Source of the DNA: Nanobdellota archaeon
Lineage (GTDB): Archaea > Nanobdellota > Nanobdellia > Woesearchaeales > GW2011-AR9
DNA length: 5,236 nucleotides
NCBI GenBank assembly: GCA_018812355.1
Contig: JAHJDQ010000084.1
Location: forward strand, 1 to 5,236
Direction of reading: 5' to 3'
Both the position numbers and the translations under genes were made by a program. Positions 1 through 5,236 of this stretch are shown here, one piece after another (position 1 is the stretch's first letter; each line of letters opens with the position of its first letter). The notes beneath the pieces were generated by a model. It made no database searches and was not told the DNA's origin. It saw only the letters and a list, made by a program, of their open reading frames with translations.

Positions 1-9
1 ATTTTTCTA

Positions 10-39
10 TTGACTTGGTGAACATTTGTTTACTAAAAT
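10..39 (+). promoter_or_regulatory. Probable sigma70-like promoter of the methyltransferase gene
   Basis: TTGACT at 10-15 matches the -35 consensus at five of six positions. TAAAAT at 34-39 is a good -10 box, and the 18-base spacer is within the normal range. Transcription would start near base 46 and give a short A-rich leader of about 18 bases before the methyltransferase ATG. No Bacteroidota-type TAnnTTTG -7 box is evident, so either the host uses a sigma70-like promoter here or the match is fortuitous in AT-rich DNA. Confidence 0.45.
15..36. promoter_or_regulatory. Imperfect dyad overlapping the promoter; candidate operator
   Basis: TTGGTGAAC (15-23) and GTTTACTAA (28-36) form an inverted repeat around ATTT. 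Seven of nine positions are symmetric, and the other two would be G-U pairs in RNA. The dyad starts at the last base of the -35 box, fills most of the spacer and reaches into the -10 box, where a bound repressor would block RNA polymerase. Control of methyltransferase expression is common in restriction-modification systems, usually by a C protein or by the methyltransferase itself. No regulator gene is visible and the methyltransferase has no N-terminal HTH extension, so the binding protein is unknown. Confidence 0.35.
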
Positions 40-63
40 GGACACAACAAATAACCAATAAAT

Positions 64-1071
64 ATGTTTAGAACTATTGATTTATTCGCAGGTATAGGTG
101 GTGTAAGAATTGGTTTTGAGAAGGCTGGATTTGAAACAGTTTTTGCAAATGATTTCGATCCATACTGTAAGCCAACTTATGATTTAAACTTTAAAACTGC
201 AAAATTAACTGTTGGTGATATTCGAGAAATCGATATTGATTCACTTCCTGAATTTGACTTTTTATTAGGTGGTTTTCCATGCCAGGCATTTTCAATAGCA
301 GGTTATCAAAAAGGTTTTTTAGATGAAGACAGGGGTAATTTATTCTTTGATGTTGCAAAGATTATTGAAAAAAGACGGCCAACCGGTTTCCTACTTGAGA
401 ATGTAAAAAATCTACAAGGACACGACAAAGGAAATACATTTAAAGTTATCTCTGAAACACTTAAATCACTTGGGTACCATGTAAAGTACAAAGTTTTAAA
501 TAGTATGGAATACGGAAACGTACCACAAACACGTGAAAGAATTTATATTGTTGGTTTCAAGGATAAAAACCATACTAATAATTTTGAATTTCCAGAACCA
601 GTAAAAAGAACAAGAAGGATTGAAGATCTTTTAGATAAAGAGGTAGACCAAAAATATTACTACAATGGTAAACCGTTATTTGAAAAACTTGATGGAAGCG
701 TTACAAAAACAGATACCGTTTATCAATGGAGAAGAATTTATGTTCGTGAAAATAAAAGTAATGTTTGCCCTACATTAACAGCAAATATGGGTATGGGAGG
801 TCATAACGTACCAATTATTAACGATGGAAAAGGGATTAGAAAGCTTACACCGCAAGAATGCATACGCTTCCAAGGCTTCCCAAATAGCTACAAATTACCA
901 AAAGAACTAGCTGATTCACGCCTATATAAACAAATTGGTAATTCGGTAACAGCTACTGTTCTTGAAGGAATAGCAAAGGCTATGAAAAAGGCGGTTGAAG
1001 CACAACCTGTAAAAAATATTTCAGTAAAAAGAATGCATTTATCTCAACCAAAAGTTGCGATGGTGGCTTAA
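64..1071 (+). CDS. DNA (cytosine-5-)-methyltransferase, type II restriction-modification
   Basis: This 335-residue enzyme should transfer a methyl group from S-adenosylmethionine to C5 of cytosine in a specific DNA site, protecting host DNA from the neighbouring endonuclease. The canonical motifs occur in order. Motif I (DLFAGIGG, residues 6-13) binds AdoMet. Motif IV (GGFPCQAFS, 69-77) carries the catalytic Cys73. Motif VI is ENV (112-114) and motif VIII is QTRERIYIVGF (155-165). A target-recognition region spans roughly 166-258 and includes a PTLTANMGMGG stretch. Motif IX is RKLTPQECIRFQGFP (259-273) and motif X is KQIGNSVTATVL (289-300). The length is normal for a single-domain m5C methyltransferase and nothing key is missing. 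The start is fixed by an in-frame TAA at 52-54, four codons upstream of the only ATG. There is no Shine-Dalgarno, and the leader is A-rich. The 3' end overlaps the convergent endonuclease gene by 4 bases. The target sequence cannot be read from the protein by eye. Confidence 0.97.
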   Translation: MFRTIDLFAGIGGVRIGFEKAGFETVFANDFDPYCKPTYDLNFKTAKLTVGDIREIDIDSLPEFDFLLGGFPCQAFSIAGYQKGFLDEDRGNLFFDVAKIIEKRRPTGFLLENVKNLQGHDKGNTFKVISETLKSLGYHVKYKVLNSMEYGNVPQTRERIYIVGFKDKNHTNNFEFPEPVKRTRRIEDLLDKEVDQKYYYNGKPLFEKLDGSVTKTDTVYQWRRIYVRENKSNVCPTLTANMGMGGHNVPIINDGKGIRKLTPQECIRFQGFPNSYKLPKELADSRLYKQIGNSVTATVLEGIAKAMKKAVEAQPVKNISVKRMHLSQPKVAMVA

Positions 1072-2123
1072 GTAGAAGCAATCCTATCAAATAGTTCAAT
1101 CAATTGATCTGTTGAATCTGTCCAATAGTTTTCAGCAACATATTTTTGTGCAATATTCTCATCCCACTTAGTTCCTCTCTCGAATTCTCTGAAAATTATT
1201 TTTACCACTCCTTTCTCCACTTCTACACCACCAATATTTAAAGGTTTCGGTGATTTAATATATAATGTGCTTTTGTATTTCTTTATTATTTGAATTTTGC
1301 AATCCTCAGCACCTTCAATTGAAAATGGTATATATGTTGCTATTCCTTTGCCAAATTTACAATCAGCAATTTTGTTATTAACTTTAAGCTCTTCAATTAC
1401 ACTCCATGTACTCTTAGCCTCAGAATTTTCAGCGCTTAAAAAATAATATGGTCGCAAACCCTTTTCACAATAAATTGTCTTACTTTTAAACTCTTCTTTG
1501 GTATATATCCCTATTAATCTCATAGTTCCAATCTTCTCAGCTTTTTTTATTTTATTGTGTGGCATTATTTCACCCTTAATATCTTCATCTATAAAAATAT
1601 CATTTACCTCTAATTCATTAATATATTTATCTGCAAAAACCTCCTCCTCAAATAATGTAGTTAAATAATCTAATTCCATATCTGTTTCCACAAAAACATA
1701 ATAGTCATCTATCATTTGTGGCTCTCTTACTGTGAGCAAATATTGATCTTTGCGTATAGCTTTTGCTTCAATACGAGGCATATTATCAACAGTTACCCAT
1801 GTTCCATTTTTATATTTTGTGAATGGAATAATTGTTCCATTTTCTTTTTTTATACCAAGGATATCAGGTGCATTCTTGTCTTTTGCATCAGGATACAAAA
1901 AATAATCTGGCATTACTTTATAACCCTTGGCTTTAAATAACTCATTAAATATTAATGTTTCTGGTAATTTATTTGCCCATCTTTCAATATATCCACCAAT
2001 ATAATCCCTTTTCGCTGATTGACCTTGCAAATGAATATTCTCACTTCTAAAAAGCATAATAATAAAATAAACAATCTGGCGAAGATCATCCTTTGTGATT
2101 TCTATTTGAGGATATTTAGACAT
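1068..2123 (-). CDS. Probable type II restriction endonuclease (PD-(D/E)XK fold)
   Basis: This 351-residue protein is most likely the endonuclease partner of the methyltransferase. It would cut DNA at the same site when unmethylated. A PD-(D/E)XK core is visible in the N-terminal third: a possible helix glutamate E55 (LPETLIFNELF, 53-63), then APDILGI (85-91) with Asp87, then RIEAKAIRKDQ (117-127) with Glu119-Ala-Lys121, which gives PD-x31-EAK. The C-terminal two-thirds (about 140-351) match no domain I recognise and may hold target recognition or dimerisation. There is no signal peptide or membrane segment. The ATG at 2123 has an A/T-rich leader without a Shine-Dalgarno. Assignment rests on the active-site pattern, the size, and the back-to-back pairing with an m5C methyltransferase; endonucleases are too divergent to name a specificity. 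It could instead be a different PD-(D/E)XK nuclease that merely lies next to the methyltransferase, but I consider this less likely. Confidence 0.8.
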   Translation of the reverse strand: MSKYPQIEITKDDLRQIVYFIIMLFRSENIHLQGQSAKRDYIGGYIERWANKLPETLIFNELFKAKGYKVMPDYFLYPDAKDKNAPDILGIKKENGTIIPFTKYKNGTWVTVDNMPRIEAKAIRKDQYLLTVREPQMIDDYYVFVETDMELDYLTTLFEEEVFADKYINELEVNDIFIDEDIKGEIMPHNKIKKAEKIGTMRLIGIYTKEEFKSKTIYCEKGLRPYYFLSAENSEAKSTWSVIEELKVNNKIADCKFGKGIATYIPFSIEGAEDCKIQIIKKYKSTLYIKSPKPLNIGGVEVEKGVVKIIFREFERGTKWDENIAQKYVAENYWTDSTDQLIELFDRIAST

Positions 2124-2218
2124 AATTTAAATATTTTTTATTTTGATCATATTCTACAATAAATTTATATGCATGGCGAATGGGAAATGTTAAGATAAAA
2201 CAAATAACAACAAAAAAT
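2124..2218. promoter_or_regulatory. Divergent AT-rich intergenic region, probably with back-to-back promoters
   Basis: This gap separates the endonuclease gene (leftward) from the nuclease operon (rightward). On the + strand, TTGATC (2143-2148) and TATATG (2166-2171) are 17 bases apart and form a weak promoter. It would start transcripts near 2178, upstream of ATG 2219 but with almost no leader for ATG 2180. On the - strand, TAGAAT (2156-2151) is one base from the -10 consensus but lacks a good -35. The two would overlap, so expression of both units may be linked. Short palindromes are packed here: ATTTAAAT (2125-2132), AAATATTT (2129-2136), TGATCA (2144-2149), ATAAATTTAT (2159-2168) and ATGCAT (2169-2174). 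In DNA this AT-rich most could arise by chance. Confidence 0.35.
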
Positions 2219-2803
2219 ATGGAAGGAATTTTTACATTACCGTATTCAGAATACGAAGCAATTAGCCAAATACAGAAAAAACTAAAAAAATCTGAAGGCT
2301 ACTCTTGCTATATTCCCACTAGCCGTCAGCAAAAAGGTGTAGATTTTATAATTCATAGCAGTAATACAAATAAGTTTCTTAGAATACAGGTAAAAAGTTC
2401 TCGTAGTTATACTCAAAAACCAAAACAACTAAAATCAGGTAAAAGTTCAACAGTAAAATACAAAAATTACTTATGGTTTAATAATTTTATTGATAAATAT
2501 GAAAAGGATAATGCAGATTATTATCTATTGTTCGGTCTTTTCCCAATTTACAATCAAAAAAGTAATATTAAATCAAAGACTGACCATTGGGACTCTGTTG
2601 TAATTTGTGTTTCTGAAAAGAAAATGTTTAATATCTTAAAAAATGTAAAAACTAAAAAAGAGAAAAAGAAAGATAGATTTTTCGATATTGCATTCAATGA
2701 AAAAAATAAAATATTTGGAATACGTGGCTTCCCATCGGAAACTGATTTATCTGAATTCCTACTATCAAATATGACTGATGAATTAAAAAAGAAATTAAAA
2801 TAA
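2219..2803 (+). CDS. Small PD-(D/E)XK nuclease-like protein, first gene of a two-gene operon
   Basis: I do not recognise a named family for this protein of about 194 residues, but its N-terminal half has a restriction-endonuclease-like signature. Numbered from ATG 2219, a helix with Glu11/Glu13 (YSEYEAI) is followed by GVDFII with Asp42 and then the strand FLRIQVKSSR with Gln57-x-Lys59. E...D...QxK is a known variant of the PD-(D/E)XK active site in DUF4365-like and resolvase-like proteins. Later come YYLLFGLFP (a hydrophobic core strand) and a very basic C-terminus. Lysine is about 17% of residues while arginine is rare, which suits DNA or RNA contact. An in-frame ATG at 2180 would add 13 residues. 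I prefer 2219 because ACAAATAAC lies 10 bases upstream, as it lies 8 bases before the methyltransferase start, and because the likely promoter would put the transcript start at about 2178. The stop codon is one base from the next ATG, so the two proteins probably act together. The substrate is unknown. Confidence 0.75.
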   Translation: MEGIFTLPYSEYEAISQIQKKLKKSEGYSCYIPTSRQQKGVDFIIHSSNTNKFLRIQVKSSRSYTQKPKQLKSGKSSTVKYKNYLWFNNFIDKYEKDNADYYLLFGLFPIYNQKSNIKSKTDHWDSVVICVSEKKMFNILKNVKTKKEKKKDRFFDIAFNEKNKIFGIRGFPSETDLSEFLLSNMTDELKKKLK

Positions 2804-2804
2804 T

Positions 2805-4313
2805 ATGATCACCAAATCCGACTACCTCAAATTTCTAACATGCCCAGCATACTTCTGGTTTCACAAAAAGGAACCAAGTGTTTTGGTAGAAAAAGAAATA
2901 AGTGACTTTCAAAAAGAACTCATTGAAAGTGGAAAGGAGGTTGAAGCCTGGGCACGTAAAAGATATCCAAGTGGTATTTTGGTTGAAAGTAGAGAGGATC
3001 AGGCAGTGAGTGATACGAAGAAGTTATTAGATGAGGGGAAGAAGGTTATTTTTCAAGCTACTATTGAGGCTGAAGGGCTTTATGTAATGGTGGATATATT
3101 GGAGTGGGATGAAAAGAATGGACATTGGATTATTAATGAAGTAAAAGGGTCAACTTCTGATCCTACAAAAATGGGTGATGACAAGAAGAGCAAAAAGGAA
3201 CATGAATATGATGCTAGTTTTCAGTATATTGTTTTAAAGAAGGCTGGAATGAATGTTGGAAAAGTTAATTTACTAGAACTTAATAAAGAATATGTAAGAA
3301 ATGGAGAAATAAATGTAGTACAACTTATTAATCCTACGGATATAACAGAAAAGGCGCATGAGCTGGAAGAAGAAATTAATGGACACATAGATCAAATGAG
3401 GATGTTAATGGACCAAGAGAGCGAACCACAGCCTTGTGACTGCGTTTATAAATCAAGAGCCAATCACTGTCCTGCTTTTGGTTATTTATATCCAAATATG
3501 CCGGAATATTCAGTGCATGACATTGCTCTTATAGGTCTTAGTCCTAAAAGACTAGGGGGTCTTATTGAAGGTGGTTATTTAAGCATTTATGACGTACCAG
3601 AAGACTTTGAACTGTCTAAGAATCAAAGAAGTCATGTAGATGTTACACAAACAAGAATAACTGTTAATAAATCAGGTGAGATTAAGAAGCTAATAAATAA
3701 AATGGAATATCCATTTTACTATTTAGATTATGAAACATATCCAACAGCAGTTCCTATTTATGATGGATGTAAACCATACATGCAAATTCCCTTTCAATAT
3801 TCATTGCACATACAAAGAGAGCCAGATGGTGAATATGAACATTATGAATTCCTAGCAGATAATGGTGATGAGAATCCAATGAAAGCACTTACAGAATCTC
3901 TAAAAGAACATATTGGAGATGGGGGAAGTATTATTGTTTGGAATAAGAAGTTTGAGAAGAAATGTAATGAGAATATAGGTGAAGTGTATCCAGAGTATGC
4001 AGAGCTAATGAATAGTTGGAATGAAAGGCTATTTGATTTAATGGATGTATTCCAACAAAACCTATATGTGCATAAAGATTTCAAAGGCAAATATTCTATT
4101 AAAAAAGTACTACCTGTTTTTGATCCTGAATTAAGTTACAAGGACTTAAATGTACAAGATGGCTCAATGGCTATGGATACATGGAGAAAAATGGTTTTTG
4201 ACGATATAAGTGAAGCTGAAAAAGAAAAGAATAAAAAAGACCTACTTGAGTATTGTGAAAGAGATACTTGGGCGATGGTCAGAATTTATGAAGAGCTGGT
4301 GAAGAAGATTTAA
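2805..4313 (+). CDS. DUF2779 protein: Cas4/RecB-like nuclease half fused to DEDD 3'-5' exonuclease half
   Basis: This 502-residue protein has two nuclease-like parts. The N-terminal half resembles Cas4/RecB-type PD-(D/E)XK nucleases: Cys13 in FLTCPAYFWF, Glu45, Asp97 in VDILEW, Glu112-Val-Lys114 in NEVKGS, Gln140, and then Cys211, Cys213 and Cys222. One N-terminal plus three later cysteines is the Cas4/AddB arrangement that holds a 4Fe-4S cluster. A linker at about 235-270 (HDIALIGLSPKRLGGLI) looks like a helix-hairpin-helix. The C-terminal half reads as an RNase H-fold DEDDy exonuclease: YYLDYET (Asp308, Glu310), VWNKKFE (Asn380, Glu384), SIKKVLP, and YCERDTWAM (Tyr483, Asp487, a YxxxD motif). 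This order is typical of DUF2779, usually about 500 residues, so the gene looks complete. Function in the family is not established; DNA-end processing or degradation is my inference. Translation is probably coupled to the upstream gene (TAA-T-ATG). No CRISPR array or other cas gene is visible. Confidence 0.9.
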   Translation: MITKSDYLKFLTCPAYFWFHKKEPSVLVEKEISDFQKELIESGKEVEAWARKRYPSGILVESREDQAVSDTKKLLDEGKKVIFQATIEAEGLYVMVDILEWDEKNGHWIINEVKGSTSDPTKMGDDKKSKKEHEYDASFQYIVLKKAGMNVGKVNLLELNKEYVRNGEINVVQLINPTDITEKAHELEEEINGHIDQMRMLMDQESEPQPCDCVYKSRANHCPAFGYLYPNMPEYSVHDIALIGLSPKRLGGLIEGGYLSIYDVPEDFELSKNQRSHVDVTQTRITVNKSGEIKKLINKMEYPFYYLDYETYPTAVPIYDGCKPYMQIPFQYSLHIQREPDGEYEHYEFLADNGDENPMKALTESLKEHIGDGGSIIVWNKKFEKKCNENIGEVYPEYAELMNSWNERLFDLMDVFQQNLYVHKDFKGKYSIKKVLPVFDPELSYKDLNVQDGSMAMDTWRKMVFDDISEAEKEKNKKDLLEYCERDTWAMVRIYEELVKKI

Positions 4314-4336
4314 ATTCTTAAAATGGTAAATCTTCT
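4303..4336. terminator. Inverted repeat across the convergent stop codons; possible bidirectional terminator
   Basis: AGAAGATTTA (4303-4312) is exactly repeated in reverse complement at 4327-4336, giving a 10-base-pair stem with a 14-base loop. The stem spans both stop codons: DUF2779 TAA at 4311-4313 and SduA TAA at 4320-4318, which are 4 bases apart. The position is where a shared terminator is needed. However, the stem is AT-rich (3 G/C pairs of 10) and no long T-run follows on either strand, so termination would be weak. It partly reflects coding constraint at the two C-termini. Confidence 0.35.
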
Positions 4337-5236
4337 GGTCTTACTTCGCTTTCATAATCAACAGGTGGTACCTCTGCTATATTCTCCACATCGCTATCCT
4401 GATCAGAAATAATCTCATCCGTTTCAGCATTAACGGCATCATCAGTGATGCCCACAATTCTTTTTGCCCTATCTAAAACATGATCATAAGTCATTATGGT
4501 CAAACTATGATAACTAGAGTTCAATATCCTATAAGCCTCTTTCTGTTCATTGGTCCAATCATTTGATCTACCAAATATTAGAGTACAGCGCGGTTTAATA
4601 GTTTTGACATTATCTACTTTTTCAAGAAATTTTAGACTATTAGACTCTCTTTCAACCTCAAGGATATATCCCGTTGCCTGAGTAACAGCTTTTATTAAGT
4701 CTGAAGAAGGAATCCAATTACCGTGATCTTGGGCCTGACTCCAAAAAGTTAATTGACCTTCAGGTCGCTTAATCTCAATGATATCTAAAAATCCATCATA
4801 TGCCTGCATTAAATAATCTGCAATATTATCAGTATCTATATTTCTTTCATCAAGAACTCTCACAAATTCAGTTCCTAATACCCAACTATTTTTTTGCAAC
4901 CACTTTTGCCAATCATGTTCAAGTAAATCATTTGCTAGCATCTCTTCAAACTCCTTTATAGCCTCAATTCGCTTTTGATGTTCAATTGAAAGTATTAACT
5001 CATCAGAAAAAAGCTTATTTTTAGCAATAAAATCTAAAACTTTCTCCTGATCTGGATCGCTAAAAAGCCCCTTAATATGCTCCATACTCTCTTGATCAAA
5101 ATTCGCAGAATCTAATGGTATATATTTTGTTACTCCATCCTTAAATGGTTCATAATTTTCTTGTAAAAAATGAAGAAGATTTTTAAATTCTTCATCAGTA
5201 AGGGTTAGTTCACTTTTTGGATCTCCACATTCAAGA
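4318..5236 (-). CDS. sduA: Shedu anti-phage nuclease SduA (DUF4263), 5'-truncated by the window edge
   Basis: The frame is open from the TAA at 4318-4320 to the right edge, 305 residues, so the N-terminus lies outside the window. The first in-frame ATG (5085-5083) is not the real start: the 50 codons before it read as ordinary protein (LTLTDEEFKNLLHFLQENY near the edge). DUF4263 features follow, numbered from that internal Met: a helical lead-in (EFEEMLANDLLEHDWQKWL, 45-63), NSWVLGTEF (66-74), and the catalytic PD-(D/E)XK core YDGFLDIIEIKRP (96-108) with Asp97/Asp101 and Glu104-Ile-Lys106. Then come IKAVTQATGYILEVE (131-145), CTLIFGRS (167-174) and a final helix-strand region. Shedu is a single-gene phage defence system whose nuclease subunits oligomerise. 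The last 40 or so residues form a disordered-looking acidic tail ending RPEDLPF, like the tip of SSB. The gene converges on the DUF2779 operon with a 4-base gap; its promoter is not in view. Confidence 0.9.
   Translation of the reverse strand, partial: LECGDPKSELTLTDEEFKNLLHFLQENYEPFKDGVTKYIPLDSANFDQESMEHIKGLFSDPDQEKVLDFIAKNKLFSDELILSIEHQKRIEAIKEFEEMLANDLLEHDWQKWLQKNSWVLGTEFVRVLDERNIDTDNIADYLMQAYDGFLDIIEIKRPEGQLTFWSQAQDHGNWIPSSDLIKAVTQATGYILEVERESNSLKFLEKVDNVKTIKPRCTLIFGRSNDWTNEQKEAYRILNSSYHSLTIMTYDHVLDRAKRIVGITDDAVNAETDEIISDQDSDVENIAEVPPVDYESEVRPEDLPF

Noticed and set aside
38..61. Seven-codon ORF (MDTTNNQ) just before the methyltransferase start
   Set aside because: It could be a leader peptide, but its ATG overlaps the -10 box and lies upstream of the likely transcript start, so it is probably never transcribed.
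306..491. Antisense open frame inside the methyltransferase gene
   Set aside because: It lies wholly within a gene with unbroken conserved motifs, and its product is low-complexity with no domain. It is a shadow frame.
1099..1108. Perfect palindrome ATCAATTGAT near the 3' end of the endonuclease gene
   Set aside because: It is short, AT-rich and inside coding sequence with no spacing to a promoter. Chance is sufficient.
1716..1940. Forward open frame opposite the endonuclease gene, rich in Cys/Phe/Ile
   Set aside because: Its hydrophobic look comes from the complement of Lys/Glu-rich codons. It has no leader of its own and the sense gene is well supported.
2173..2193. Six-codon ORF (MANGKC) in the divergent intergenic region
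   Set aside because: It is too short, out of frame with the next gene and shows no ribosome-binding signal.
2805..3470. Cas4 of a CRISPR-Cas locus
   Set aside because: The N-half is Cas4-like, but the protein continues into a DEDD exonuclease as in DUF2779. No cas1, cas2 or repeat array is visible, so a CRISPR adaptation role is not supported.
3842..4090. Antisense open frame inside the DUF2779 gene
   Set aside because: It covers the intact exonuclease half of the protein, including conserved motifs, and has no recognisable product.
1..5236. tRNA, rRNA, insertion sequence, integrase or direct-repeat att site
   Set aside because: I found no cloverleaf-like sequence, transposase motifs, long direct repeats or terminal inverted repeats. 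Any mobile-element boundary must lie outside the window.

Overview
This 5.2-kb, AT-rich window is a compact anti-invader (defence) island. Every gene I can identify encodes a DNA-acting enzyme, and no housekeeping gene is visible. The host is a low-GC bacterium. The A-rich leaders and the lack of a clear Shine-Dalgarno before any visible start would fit Bacteroidota, but this is a weak inference; a low-GC Firmicute is not excluded.

Layout from left to right: (1) a 63-base leader with a sigma70-like promoter and an imperfect dyad; (2) a complete C5-cytosine DNA methyltransferase (64-1071, +); (3) a convergent PD-(D/E)XK protein, the probable cognate restriction endonuclease (1068-2123, -), whose stop codon interlocks with that of the methyltransferase; (4) a divergent AT-rich intergenic region; (5) a tightly coupled two-gene operon (+) made of a small Lys-rich PD-(D/E)XK-like protein with a D...QxK active-site pattern (about 2219-2803) and a DUF2779 protein (2805-4313), which joins a Cas4/RecB-like nuclease half to a DEDD 3'-5' exonuclease half; (6) a convergent Shedu-type SduA nuclease (DUF4263). 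The SduA reading frame stays open to the right edge of the window, so the gene is 5'-truncated here.

Genes 2 and 3 look like a type II restriction-modification pair. The methyltransferase would protect host sites and the endonuclease would cut unmodified DNA. SduA is a known stand-alone anti-phage nuclease family. The least explained part is the 2219-4313 operon: two nuclease-like genes separated by one base, between two recognised defence systems and with no CRISPR array or cas genes in view. It is the best candidate here for an undescribed system. A second unexpected detail is the SduA C-terminus: an acidic tail ending in E-D-L-P-F, very like the protein-docking tip of bacterial single-stranded-DNA-binding protein (SSB).
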